From: Posidonia oceanica
Lineage: Eukaryota; Streptophyta; Magnoliopsida; Alismatales; Posidoniaceae
Reading direction: 5' to 3'
Assembly (NCBI GenBank): GCA_037176725.1
Contig: JAZBRS010000023.1
Coordinates: forward strand, 27,399,001-27,463,000
DNA length: 64,000 bases
The notes beneath the pieces are model-generated. The model searched no databases, was not told the origin of the DNA, and worked only from the letters and a program-made list of their open reading frames with translations. Shown here in pieces: positions 1 to 10,455 of this stretch (the stretch's first letter is position 1; each line of letters starts with the position of its first letter). A program made the position numbers and the translations under genes.

Positions 1-517
1 CAGAATCAGGCTCACTATTAGCGGCTATGTCCAAGAAGGAAGGCTTAACTCGAAAACATTTAAAAAAAGGGAAAAGGGGAAGAAAAGAAGAAGATAAGAC
101 AAAATCGAAGTCGCCACCAAGTCTATTAGATCGGGAGACAAGGAAAATCGGGGAAATGCGTGAACAATCACGCAAAACCAAGCAAAAGATGCAGTGCAAG
201 GCAATGCAGAAGAAATGAGATGCAAATGAATGTAAAGGATGTGACTCGTGCCTAGGATAAGGGCAGTATGGTCATTACGGGCCAAGAGAGAGGGCAAGGA
301 CTCCTGTTACATGCAGGGAAGGTGTTAGGCACCCCCGACACGCCCGAGAATCGATCTTTCTAGGCTTATGCTCGCATACGCAGGGAAATGCAGATTTTGA
401 ATGCCTAAGTGCCAATGAATGCCTACCTAAATGCTCAAAGGTGTGCTCTAAGTGAGGGAATGCAATGCAAGAAAATAAACGTGCAATCTAAGCGCTCAGC
501 AACGCCGTCTGTGTTCC

Positions 518-1290
518 GAAAACGGTGCAAGAAACAAAGGCGGCATGCAAAACGGCGCGAGAAAACAAAGCGGCACGCAAAACGGTGTGAGAAAACAGAG
601 CGGCACGCAAAACGGTGCAGGAAAAACAAAACAGCACACAAAATGGTGCAAGAAAACAAGGCGGCACGCAAAATGGTGCAAGAAAACAAAGCGGCAGGCA
701 AAACGGTGCGAGAAAACAAAGCGGTACGCAAAACGGTGCGAGAAAACAGAGCGGCACGCGAAACGATGCAGGAAAACAAAATGGCAGGCAAAATGGTGCA
801 AGAAAACAAGGCGACACGCAAAACGGTGTGAGAAAACAAAGCAACACGCAAAACGGTGCAGGAAAACAAAATGGCACGCAAAACGGTGCAAGAAAACAAA
901 GTGGCACGCAAAACGGTGAAAGAAAACAAAGCGGCAAGCAAAACGGTACAAGAAAACGAGACGGCACGCAAAACGGTGCGAGAAAACAAGGCGGCACGCA
1001 AAACGGTGCAAGAAAACAAGGCGGCACGCAAAACGGTGCAAGAAACAAAGCTGGCACGCAAAACGGTGCGAGAAACAAAACTGACACGCAAAACGGTGCG
1101 AGAAAACAAGGCGGCACGCAAAACGGTGGAAGAAAACAAAGCGGCACGCAAAACGGTGCGAGAAACAAACCTAGCACGCAAAACGGTGTGAGAAAACAAG
1201 GCAACACGCAAAACGGTGCAAGAAAACAAAGCAGCACGCAAAACAGTGTAAGAAAACAAGAGCGCACGCAAAACGGTGCGAGAAACAGGG
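518..1290 (-). repeat. 30-bp minisatellite in the 3' LTR of A
   Basis: About 26 head-to-tail copies of a 30-bp unit made of aaaacggtgc, a purine-rich gagaaaacaa and ggcggcacgc. Single-base variants occur between units. The period is a multiple of three and the unit has no stop in several frames, so long open frames appear on both strands. These encode decapeptide repeats and are by-products of the period, not genes. Each unit contains GCAC and GTGC eight bases apart, so a short hairpin is possible. The homologous array in the right LTR is at 21250-22080. Confidence 0.93.
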
Positions 1291-1659
1291 CGAAAAAGAG
1301 CGCGCAAAAGCCATGCAATGCGGATGATATGCAAAAGATGCTGCCGAGGTTCAAGAGGACTTACCTTGGAAACCTGAAGCCTGATCTGAAATCTGATTGG
1401 TCCATGCCGAAGAGCGCTCCACCGGGGTCGTCCTAGCAGCTTACTTGAGAAGATCCAACGACCGGATCTGAAGATATCCAGACTTCAAGGCAGGAAGCCA
1501 GAACAGGGGAGAAGATAAGATCTAAGTGTAAAACGGACCTAAGGGGTGTGCAAAACAGGTCCTCCTATATTCAGGGGAGCTAGACGTACTTAAGTGTGTG
1601 CAAGGGATGCCGGATGCAAGGATGCAATGCGTGCAGAATGCAAGAAGAGACTTAGGGAT

Positions 1660-2500
1660 GACTTTTCAGAAAAAAAGGACTTATATGCAATTTTGAAAAA
1701 AGATGGGGGTTTGAATGCAATTTTACAGAGTACAGGGTTCAAAATACAAATTTTCAGGGTGGCCATGCATCAGGACAGGCTTTGAAATTGGATGGTAAGT
1801 CGACATGCAATTTTGAAATCAACAGGGTTTAAAATGCAAATTTTCCAGCAAAACAGGAGTCTGAGTGGTCTGGAATGCAAACAGAGGTCTATATGTAATT
1901 TTTCAAACATGCAAGGGGCAAAAATGCAATTTTATAAGCAAACTATGCATTTAAACACATACTGTGAGCATTCAGAGGATCTATATGCAATTTTCAAATC
2001 ACGCAGGGTAAGAAGTGCAATTTTATAAGCAAAATATGCATTTAAATGACCAACAGAGGACTTGTGTGCAATTTGTAAATCATGTAGGGTCAAAAATGCA
2101 ATTTTATAAGCAAAATATGCATTTAAATGCATGCTGTGCATCATGAGGGACTTATGTGCAAAAATCAGATACTGTGAGGGAAGACAATGCAATGTAGTAA
2201 GGAAAAAAAGGTAAATAAAACCTAAGTTAACAGATCAGAGGATTAAGTTGCAAATCAGAAAACTAATAAGGACCAGAAATGCAATACATCAAGGTAAAAT
2301 ATGTGCATTTAAATCAGATTAACTACTGAAGGACTAACATGTAATTAGCTGATTTTTGGATTTTTTCCATGCAATTTTATAAGATTAACATACGAAATTA
2401 AATGGATTTTTAACAGGGACAGGACCAGAATGCAATAAACTAAAAACTGAAACCGAAAATGCAATTTAATAACAAAATATCTTAGTAAATGGAAAATAAA
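1660..2500 (-). repeat. Degenerate AT-rich repeat block of the A LTR
   Basis: A loosely repeated pattern of roughly 75-85 bp: ggactt, then atgcaatttt, then ataagcaaaatatgcattt. Units near 1920-2120 are clearest. The right LTR has the same block (about 22435-23210) with one unit fewer. A related block in opposite orientation is in the solo LTR E (55440-56960), where units read attgcatttaggtcc. No gene is seen here. Confidence 0.75.
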
Positions 2501-2509
2501 AGCACAGTA

Positions 2510-5500
2510 ATCGGCCGACGGCCATGGACACTGTAGCAAATGCTACCAGTGCCCCAGAACGCCGGAAAAGGGGGGCTGACGCGGCGCAGAGGGGCGGGCG
2601 AGCTTCACCGGAGGTAGGCGGAGACCTGGGTGGCGTCGGCGGCTCGTGACACTGTCAGTAGATGGCCGGAGAAGACGACGGAGCCTGCAAAACTGCTCGG
2701 AGGCAAACCGGACGAAAACGGCGACGAGGGATCGATCTGAAGGCATCGGCGTATTCCTGAAGTCCGTGCGGTCCTCAGGCGACGCTCGGAAGTGAGTTCT
2801 GCTGGCTGGTGCGACGGGACAGAGGCGGAGCTCGCCGGAGAAGAAAGGAGACGGCGGCGTTGACTATCCGCGACAGGGACCAGAAACCTAATCTAAGGGG
2901 CTAGGAAGCATGCAGGAGAGAAAACTAAGCTAAGGGAAGAGAAGGGTACCTGTTCTAGTGTCCGGATCGTTCCCCCGACGTCGGCTGTCTCAGCAGAGGA
3001 CAGCGAGCTTGGAATGGCAGCTGTGGGCGTCTCCGGTGGCTTGCGAAGGCTTGGATCCACTCCACGCGTCGCTCCAGAGCTCGCTGGATGATCGGATGTA
3101 GGTTCTGCAGACCGGCGCGAGAAATGGGTGTTTTGGGTTCACAGAGGCTGCCGGAGGTGGGGGGAGGTGTATGTTGCTCCCTGGCTCAATTGGAAGGTGG
3201 CGGTGTACTCCTGGATGAAGGGTGAAGGGTTCTGGATGTTAGGAATGGGCAGTGGAGGCTTGGAGAAGGAGATTGCAGCTGGGTGGATTTCTGGATTGAA
3301 GATGGGTTAAGTGTTTGCTGTGGATGATATGGTCTGTGGTGGTGATGAAGGCTGAAGGCTGAAGGCTTGATGTTTTGAGAAGGTGGTGTTATGGTGGTTT
3401 GCTGGGAGAAGTTTGGGGGGATTTGGTGGTCAGTAGAGTTGGCAATTCTAGGGGAAGTGGTGATGGGTTCTGTTTCGGAAATGGAGGAGTTGAAGGGTGG
3501 TTTCAGGGTGGTTCTTGATGCTGAATGGGGGACTCTGGCGGTGGTTGTTTGGGTGAGATTGGGGACGGAAATGGAGGTGATTTCGGAAGGTGTTTGCGGT
3601 CTGGTTTGAGCTGGACGAAGGGGAAAGAAATTCTGGTTTTTTCCGGAAGAACTGGGGAGAATTCTCTCTACTCTCTCAGGCTGGGGCCGTGCAAGGAAGA
3701 AGGTGATGCTCTAGGTGAATCAAGGGTGTTTTTTTGATCTCTGGTTGCTGGCTTTTGATCCTCTCCCACTGCCGGATCTCTGGTTGCCATTAATGGCTCG
3801 AAGAGGGCGTGGCAGAAGGCTTGGCAGGTGCACGGGCAGAGAGCGGCGCATGTCGGTCCGGCCTGAGCAGGAGGCGTGCAAGGCGCAAGGACGGTCAAGT
3901 CTGGCGATGCGCTGTCGGCAGCAGGAGCTGGTTGCAGAAGAAAAGCAAAAATCAGAGAAGGTGGGAGAAGAAGAAGAAGGGAAGAGGGGTGGAAGTGGCC
4001 GTGGGCCGGGCTTGCACGCGCGGAAAGAAAAAAAGGAAAAAAAAGAAAGGAAGGAGGAGAGGGGAGGTAGGCCGGACTGGGCCCAAGAAAGGAGGAAGAA
4101 AAGAAAGAAAGAAAAAATAGAAAGGAAGGAAGAAAGGAAGAAGAGAAAGGGGAGAAATAAATTTTAAAAAATAAGATAAAATACAATAAAAATAGGAAAG
4201 ATTTCTTAGAGTGATTGTGTTTTAAGTTGGGACCTTGATTAAGTTTTTAATAATTGTTTTTGATTAATTAATTGGGTTCAAAGAGGTTTGGTTTTGATTA
4301 GGGTTTTTAGAGTTTTGTTTATTTTGATTTGTTTTTTATTTTGATTAAATATTTGTTAAGTCTTTTAAGTTGTTTTCTAATTATGTTTTCCTTGTTAAGT
4401 ACCTGGGATGTTAATTAGGATTTTTTTAAAGTTTGTTTCAAACTAATTAGAGCTGGTTTTGTATTTTGGATTTTGGTCCTCTTTTCTTGCTTAAGTCTTT
4501 TTGGTTTGCTTTTGATTTTTGTTTGTTGGGTTCTTTTAATTAATTTCTTTTTTTTGTTAGGTCTTCTTGTTAAATTTTCAGTTGGGTGTTTTTGGATCAT
4601 TTTCCCTCTTTTTTTTTTAATTTGATTTTTGTGTTCTTCCTCTTATATTTGTTAGGTTTCTTCTTTTTTCTTGATTAGTTGTCTTGGCATTTTTTAATTG
4701 TTTTCTTTTCTTTTTAGGAGTTGTTTTCGATTGTTTTTTAGTAAGGTTCTCACTTTGACTTGTTTTACTTGCTTTTTGGTTCTTTCCTTGATTTTACAGC
4801 ATTTTCTTTTGGTTGGTTCCGCATTTTTTAGTTGCATTCTTGGTTTCCCCTTTTTTAGTTGGATTTAGTTAGGCTTTTGTTTTTAATTGTTTGGTTAGTT
4901 TTTTAATTATTTATTTTTAGGATTTTGACTTGTTTCTCTTTTGTTTTAGAGTTTTCAAGGGTTTTCAAGGGTTTTCAAGGGTTTTTAGAGGTTTAGTAAG
5001 AGAAGAGAAGAGGAAATTAGAAAGGAGGAAGAAAAGAGAGAAATGGAGGAATAAAGAGGAAAGAGAGGGTTTGAAAGAAAGTAATTTTTTGAAAATCAAA
5101 GAAAATGGTAAAAATAAGATAAAAATAGGAATAAGATTGAGAACATATGAGAGCACAAGGGGGGCCCACAGCCAGGCGAAAAAGAGGGAGAAAAGGAGGT
5201 GAAAAGAGGGAGGATAATCAGGAGAGAGAGAGGAGAGAGAAAAGAATAATTCAGGAGAGAGAAAAGGATAATTTGGGCAAAAGGAGGTCTTAGAGGTTTC
5301 GGAAAGGGGTGAAATTTGGTGGGTGTGGGGTCTAGGGTCTCTAGTCTTAGTCCCAGCGTTTTGGTTTGGTTTTGAGAAAGTTTTGGAAGGGTTTTGAGGT
5401 GTAGAAAAAGGGTAGTTTTGCCTAAGTTTTCTCGGGTTTTTAGGAGTGGTTTTGGTTTTAAATCCTAAGGGCTTTTTGGTGGGTTTGCTAAGTCAGGAGG

Positions 5501-5684
5501 GGTGAGTTTTCCTATGGATTTTGGCTAGTTTTCGGGTTCAGGAAAGTGGGGTAATCTTAGGTTGAGTTTGGGCTTGTTTTGAGGGGAAAGAGGAAGAGAA
5601 TGGTGTGAGTTTGGACCTAGGTTTGGGTTCAGAAGCCACCAGAAGATTCCAATCGATTCGGCCTGTCAAAATGGGGTGTCAACA
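2510..5684 (-). repeat. GC-rich then T-rich U3 part of the A LTR; no gene
   Basis: 2510-3310 is GC-rich with many CpG. 3310-3740 is G-rich and 3740-4180 is a purine-rich run (pyrimidine-rich in sense). 4180-4960 is T-rich on the plus strand with simple runs. 4950-4990 has three copies of ttttcaaggg (two in the right LTR), and 5000-5280 is A/G-rich. Open frames here, such as 172 codons on the minus strand at 3668-4186, are Phe/Ser/Leu/Pro-rich low complexity and match no family I know. In sense this is the 5' part of the LTR, so it should hold the promoter, but I cannot place a start site. Confidence 0.7.
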
Positions 5685-5700
5685 GATGCCCCTCCCTGAG
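5685..5700 (-). other. Polypurine tract of element A
   Basis: Directly inside the 3' LTR the minus strand reads CTCAGGGAGGGGCATC and then the LTR start TGTTGACA. A short purine run (AGGGAGGGG) touching the LTR is the expected second-strand primer of an LTR retrotransposon. Confidence 0.8.
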
Positions 5701-6231
5701 CGAGGTCAAGCGAAGCGAGGCCGCTGCTCGGGGTTGACGAGACACCCCATCTGACCGACGGGAGTAGAGGGTTGCTATCGGCGTGAGCCACTTATTCGGC
5801 GGATGCGCCGAACGTCGTAGATCGCTGCCGCAATGCAGAGTGCAGGTGCAGATGGATGAAATGCAATGTATGCGATGCATGCAAATGCGGATGCAATGCA
5901 AAAGTTAGTGCCGGAGTTAGTACCGAACGCGGATGACGCGACCAAAGAGCTGGTGCAGTAGGGTGCTGGAGGGGAAGCTGTGGCGTGCCGCGGAACTTGG
6001 TGGGAAGTCCAAACCTGTGCAGCAAGAAGGAAACAAAAGGCTGCTAGCTCTTGCCCAAGGGAGCAAGCAAGCAAGGCGGCTGGAGCCGCGCAGAAAAAAG
6101 GGGTAGCCAATGCTACAAAGGTGCGACAGGGGATGGGGACCCTCTCCTGGCGCGGAGGGATGCGGGGCTCCGTCTTTTGGAACGAAGTCGCGCGAAGGAG
6201 GCGATAAGTTATCAGACTTATTAGCCGGGGG
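5701..6231 (-). other. 3' UTR of A, unique part
   Basis: Noncoding stretch between the polypurine tract and the tandem repeats. Small open frames on both strands have no recognisable product. It is GC-rich compared with the flanks. I see no RNA gene or site in it. Confidence 0.6.
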
Positions 6232-7155
6232 GATGAGTTTCGGATCATCAGCCGAGAGTGATAGTTTACGGTCCTATCAACCGGAAGCGATAGTTTACGG
6301 TCCTATCAACCGGAAGGTGCAGTTGTGAGTGATAGTTACTGGATATCAGCCGTATAACATGGTTGCAAGTGATAGTTTTGGTTATCAGTCCAGGATGAGT
6401 TTTGGATCATCAGCCAGAGAATGATAGTTTACGGTCCTATCAACCGGAAAGGGCAAACCATGAGTGATAGTTACTGGATATCAGCCGTATAACATAATTG
6501 CAAGTGATAGTTTTGGTTATCAGCCCAGGATGAGTTTTGGATCATCAGCCAGAGAATGATAGTTTACGGTCCTATCAACCGGAAGGTGCAATTATGAGGG
6601 ATAGTTACTGGATATTAGCCGTATAACGCAAACCCGTGATAGTTTTGGATATCAGCCCAGGATGAGTTTTGGATCATCAACCAGAGAATGATAGTTTACG
6701 GTCCTATCAATCGGAAAGGGTGTTTGCGAGTGATAGTTACTGGATATCAGCCGTATAATGCAATTACGAGTGATAGTTTTGGTTATCAGCCCAGGATGAG
6801 TTTTGGATCATCAGCCAGAGAATGATAGTTTACGGTCCTATCAACCGGAAAGAGCAATTGCAATGGATAGTTACTGGATATCAGCCGTATAACGTAATTG
6901 CCAGTGATAGTTTTGGTTATCAGCCCAGGATGAGTTTTGGATCATCAGCCAAGAGAATGATAGTTTACGGTCCTATCAACCGAAAGCGATAGTTTACGGT
7001 CGTATCAACCGGAAAGGGGCAATTACGAGTGACAGTTACTGGATGTCAGCCGTATAACACAACTGCGGGATAGTTTTGGTTATCAGCCCAGGATGAGTTT
7101 TGGATCATCAGTCAAGAGAATGATAGTTTACGGTCCTATCAACCGGAAAGAGCAG
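6232..7155 (-). repeat. Tandem repeat of about 135 bp in the 3' UTR of A
   Basis: Units start with gatgagttt.gg at 6232, 6394, 6529, 6661, 6794, 6929 and 7091, giving spacings of 162, 135, 132, 133, 135 and 162. Each unit is built of three related sub-blocks, each starting gatagtt and closing with tatcarcc or atcagcc (GATAGTTTACGGTC..., GATAGTTACTGG..., GATAGTTTTGG...). The two longer units have an extra copy of the GATAGTTTACGG sub-block. Tandem repeats in the 3' UTR are a known habit of Tat/Ogre elements and can seed satellite DNA. Confidence 0.92.
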
Positions 7156-7199
<44 letters not shown>

Positions 7200-7212
7200 C
7201 GATTGATTGATA
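7156..7212. repeat. (TGAT)n microsatellite
   Basis: About 14 copies of TGAT with one interruption (gatc near 7197-7201), at the junction between the 135-bp and the 43-bp arrays. Confidence 0.95.
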
Positions 7213-7850
7213 AGATATCGGACTTATCGGCCGGCAAATGAATAAAAGAATAGAATGATAAGATATCGGACTTATCGGCCGGCAAGGAGGGAATAAAGAA
7301 ATGATAAGATATCGGACTTATCGGCCGGCAAAAGGAAAGAAATGATAAGATATCGGACTTATCAGCCGGTAAAAGGAAAGAAATGATAAGATATCGGACT
7401 TATCAGCCGGCAAAAGGAAAGAAATGATAAGATATCGGACTTATCGGCCGGCAAAGAGGAAATAAAGGAATGATAAGATATCGGACTTATCGACCGGCAA
7501 AAGGAAAGAAATGATAAGATATCGGACTTATCGGCCGGCAAAAGGAAAGAAATGATAAGATATCGGACTTATCGGCCGGCAAAGAGGAAATAAAGGAATG
7601 ATAAGATATCGGACTTATCGGCCAGCAAAAGGAAAGAAATGATAAGATATCGGACTTATCGGCCGGCAAAAGGAAAGAAATGATAAGATATCGGACTTAT
7701 CGGCCGGCAAAGAGGAAATAAAGAAATGATAAGATATCGGACTTATCGGCTGGCAAAAGGAAAGAAATGATAAGATATCGGACTTATCGGCCGGCAAAGA
7801 GGAAATAAGACGATAAGATATCGGACTCATCGGCCGGCAAAGAGGAAAGG
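7207..7850 (-). repeat. Tandem array of about 43 bp with GATAAG...CTTATC core
   Basis: About 15 units of 40-47 bp. Each has GATAAG, ATATCGGA and CTTATC, followed by ggccggcaaa and an A/G-rich filler that varies in length. GATAAG and CTTATC are inverted, so each unit can form a 6-bp stem. The core is nearly invariant while the filler varies. Small minus-strand frames reading Ser/Phe/Ile-rich peptides arise from the repeat and are not genes. Confidence 0.93.
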
Positions 7851-7873
7851 GATGATACGGATGAGATACCGCA

Positions 7874-7917
7874 GGGCATCTGAAAAGATGCCCCTGGTAT
7901 CAGGATGATACCAGGGG
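7874..7917 (-). other. Two overlapping perfect hairpins
   Basis: GGGCATCT-GAAA-AGATGCCC (7874-7893) has an 8-bp stem. CCCCTGGTATCA-GGA-TGATACCAGGGG (7891-7917) has a 12-bp stem and a 3-base loop. They share CCC at 7891-7893, so only one can form fully at a time. They lie between the repeat arrays and the mobile-domain-like ORF. Function unknown. Confidence 0.8.
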
Positions 7918-8297
7918 TCAGCCGAAGCGTCCCCGGTATCGAAGAGCGATGGGTGGACAAAACTGACGTGTTTGTCAAACGAGTAGTTAGGGGGTACCAG
8001 CCCGACGGAGACTCAGCTGGGGATGTCTGGTAGCAGGATTTGACGGCATGGGTCCGTAGAGGTCCCGGAGTCTGGGTCGTTTGCTGAGGACTTTCCTGCG
8101 TCATGTGGGCAACAAGTCGGGCCAGGGGCCTCCGGATATGAGTGGTAAGGAGCATGGAATGCATTAATCAGCTTTGAAATGCGAGCAGCTAGCACAAAAC
8201 ACTTTTGCATTCATAGAACTGTTGGTTACATGCCTGTGGCAGGCCAGCAAATACAACACAACTTGAAAGGAAACTGAGTGACAATTGCATAATGGCT
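7918..8297 (-). other. 3' UTR of A below the mobile-domain ORF; nothing recognised
   Basis: Noncoding sequence between the hairpins and the stop of the extra ORF. Short open frames only. I see no repeat or known site. Confidence 0.5.
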
Positions 8298-9583
8298 CTA
8301 GCTGGTTCGGGCCTTCTTTGATTTTCCAGAGTCACGGAATAAGGGACCGCTTGGCGGGATCTCATCGATGGGCCAGAGGTCCTGCACCTCGGTGATGTAC
8401 TCAGGAGTGCACCCCATGCCTCTTGTAGCCGTGATGTCTGTTGATCGCACGCCATGCTGCATCAGATTGGCCAGTTCCTTCGTTGGGGCAATTGTACTGA
8501 GGGGATATGCTTGAAGGAGCCTAGGTGCTGTGCTGTCGATAAAGGCGTGCTGCTGGAAACCAAACTGGCACATGACCCTGATAGGGTGGTATTCCACACC
8601 CGCGGTGAATCCTGGCAGCACAATCAGCCGCATGTCGCGTGTGCTGAAGAAGACAGTGAATGGTTCGGCCATAGAAGGGATGATGCGCCAGGTTACTGTG
8701 TCATCTGTCAGTCCTGATAGCCTCTCATATTCTTCCTTGACGGTCTTAACTGTCTTGGCATGGCCGCTGTTGCAGTAGGCCTCAAAAGCATGTACTTGGG
8801 GGCGCAGAAGGTCTATCTCGGTGTGTGCGGCTAGCCAGACCTGAATAAGTACTCCGCAACTATGAAAGTGGTGGCAGCGATGCGAAATGCGGTCCAGTCC
8901 GCGGTATGTCTCTGCCAGAATAACCGGTGCTAGGTCTATCTGGCGAGTCACCACAACGAGTGCTATTTCAGCGATCTCGACGGCCACCATCGCCTTTCCA
9001 TGGGTAAAGACCAGCTCGCCTAGGAAATGGGTAACAAATCCTCGGAGCCACAGCTCGTCTCCGAGTAAGAGCGCTTTTCCACAGTATCATCAAAATATGC
9101 TAGGCGAAGTAGGGGCGTGGGCCCGCTGGTGCAAATCAGTCTTTGCTGGCAACTTCGGGTAGAGAGCCCAGTCAGCTGTTTCAAGACCGCAATGTATCCG
9201 TCACGCCTCATGAAGATGGGCGGCCCCCAGATCTTGGAAAAGCCACAGATCCGACGCACTTCCTCCAGTGTAGGTGTTAATTCAGTTCTGCCAAAACGGA
9301 AGACATGGTGTGCCGGTTTCCAGAACCTCGTGGCAGCGCACAGAAGATGGCGGCTCACTTCTACATCAGCAGCCTTTAGCAATTTGGTTGGAATGCCCCA
9401 CAGGCGCAACTTCTCGCAGTCATCTTCGGTAAGCTTGCCGATCCACTCTCGCAGGATCTCAGAATAGTGTGTCGAGGTCACCAGAGTGGGGAAACCCATT
9501 GCGTGGATTGCAGAATGTAGGCAGACGGCTGTCACAGAATCTTCAGATATCTGTTGCCAAGACTGTGAATTATCAGATCTCAT
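8298..9583 (-). pseudogene. Plant mobile domain-like (DUF7745-type) extra ORF of element A, frameshifted
   Basis: Two adjacent minus-strand frames, 9020-9583 (187 codons, ATG at 9583) and 8298-8990 (230 codons), together read as one protein of about 430 residues. The first half has FWKPAHHVFRF followed by ELTPTLEEVRRICG, which I know from the DUF7745/plant mobile domain group (host relatives include MAIN and MAIL1). The second half continues the same kind of mostly helical domain (LRPQVHAFEAYC, then IIPSMAEPF). The break is a one-base shift in a run of four A (plus-strand T, 9075-9078); the shifted frame stays open across it. The ORF is on the element's sense strand between pol and the 3' UTR, where some Tat elements carry extra ORFs. 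Its role is unknown. Family assignment is from motif memory, not a search. Confidence 0.7.
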
Positions 9584-10455
9584 ACAGGCAAAAAACTACT
9601 GAGGGAAAGCAGATTCTGAAGCTGGTAAAACAGTTCAACACATCCAGCAGTAATTATGCAGATCATGGCAGTTAAGCACATATAAGCAAAAGGGATTCTG
9701 TTGGCACGGCGGGGATTGGCAGGAGTCCTGGGTCGTCGCAGCCTGATGATGCCAACGCGTGCTGAGTAGGAGTACTGTCTCAGCACCGGAGTAAGCTTTG
9801 CAAAGTAGAGTGATTAGAGGGAGGAGAGATGACTGGAAATGCAGATGCATGCGTGATTGGTGTAGTTTGCCCTCAGCATCGAGAGTGCTTTGGTGCCTGC
9901 TGTATAGGAAGGGAGCGGTCCCTGACTCACTGGACTCTACTCAGACTCCTAACTTGTTGGTGGCACTCTAGGAAAGGGTGTTGGTGATGTTTGGTGGTGG
10001 TGTAGAGAGGACGGGCTCCATGCCAAACTCTCAAGGACTTACACTCACTCCTACCTTTTCCTTCCCTTTTTATGTTGGTGTGCAGGGCTCTCCTCATTCC
10101 CATTTTGGAAACGAGGAGGACCTGGCCCGAACTTTGACTCTTTTCTGGGGTAGGTGAGAGGTGCGGGATTACCCTGCCTGCCTTCATTTTTGGAGTGGGC
10201 TTTTGATCCTCTCCTTTTCCTTTTCCATCACTTTCTTTTTTTGTTGTTTTTTTTTGTTTTGTTCTTTTGTTCATTCTTTTTCCCCCTTTTTTTTCTTTTC
10301 TTTTTTTTTTTGCTTGCAGGTCTCCACTATCCCTTCCCTAAAGGAAATGGGTGTTAGGGCCTTTCGGGTACCAACTTTCGGCTCTCTCTTTCTTTCTTTT
10401 CTTGCGCATCTAGGCTTAGACATGTATTACTTTCTGGCTAAAGCCTAGCATTCTT
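9584..10455 (-). other. Spacer between pol and the extra ORF of A
   Basis: Noncoding. 10200-10320 is a strong T/C tract on the plus strand ending in tgcttgcag (A/G-rich in the element's sense). The region may hold a promoter or splice sites for the extra ORF, but nothing decisive is seen. Confidence 0.5.

Larger units (their letters stand above)
1..5684 (-). repeat. 3' LTR of element A (partial at window edge)
   Basis: Position 1 corresponds to 20733 in the right LTR, so 59 bases are missing; the whole LTR would be about 5.74 kb. The copy ends at 5684 in gtcaaca (sense start TGTTGAC). Internal layout in plus order: U5-like conserved blocks (about 90-360), a 30-bp minisatellite (518-1290), a splice-donor-like site (1359-1364), degenerate AT-rich repeats (about 1660-2500), a GC-rich section (2510-4170) and a T-rich section (4180-4960). 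Comparing 1-408 with the right LTR by eye I count about ten substitutions, nearly all transitions. This copy has about 80 extra bases near 2041-2121 compared with the right LTR, equal to one unit of the AT-rich repeat. Confidence 0.92.

Noticed and set aside
435..1436. Long open frames on both strands over the 30-bp minisatellite (up to 299 codons), encoding decapeptide repeats
   Set aside because: The period is a multiple of three and the unit lacks stops in several frames, so open frames arise automatically. The same applies at 21141-22241.
3668..4186. 172-codon minus-strand frame in the A LTR (and its twin at 24372-24890)
   Set aside because: Phe/Ser/Pro/Leu low complexity from a purine/pyrimidine-biased tract. 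No domain, and present only because it is copied in both LTRs.
8454..9467. Plus-strand frames opposite the mobile-domain-like ORF
   Set aside because: Shadows of the minus-strand gene, without domain features.
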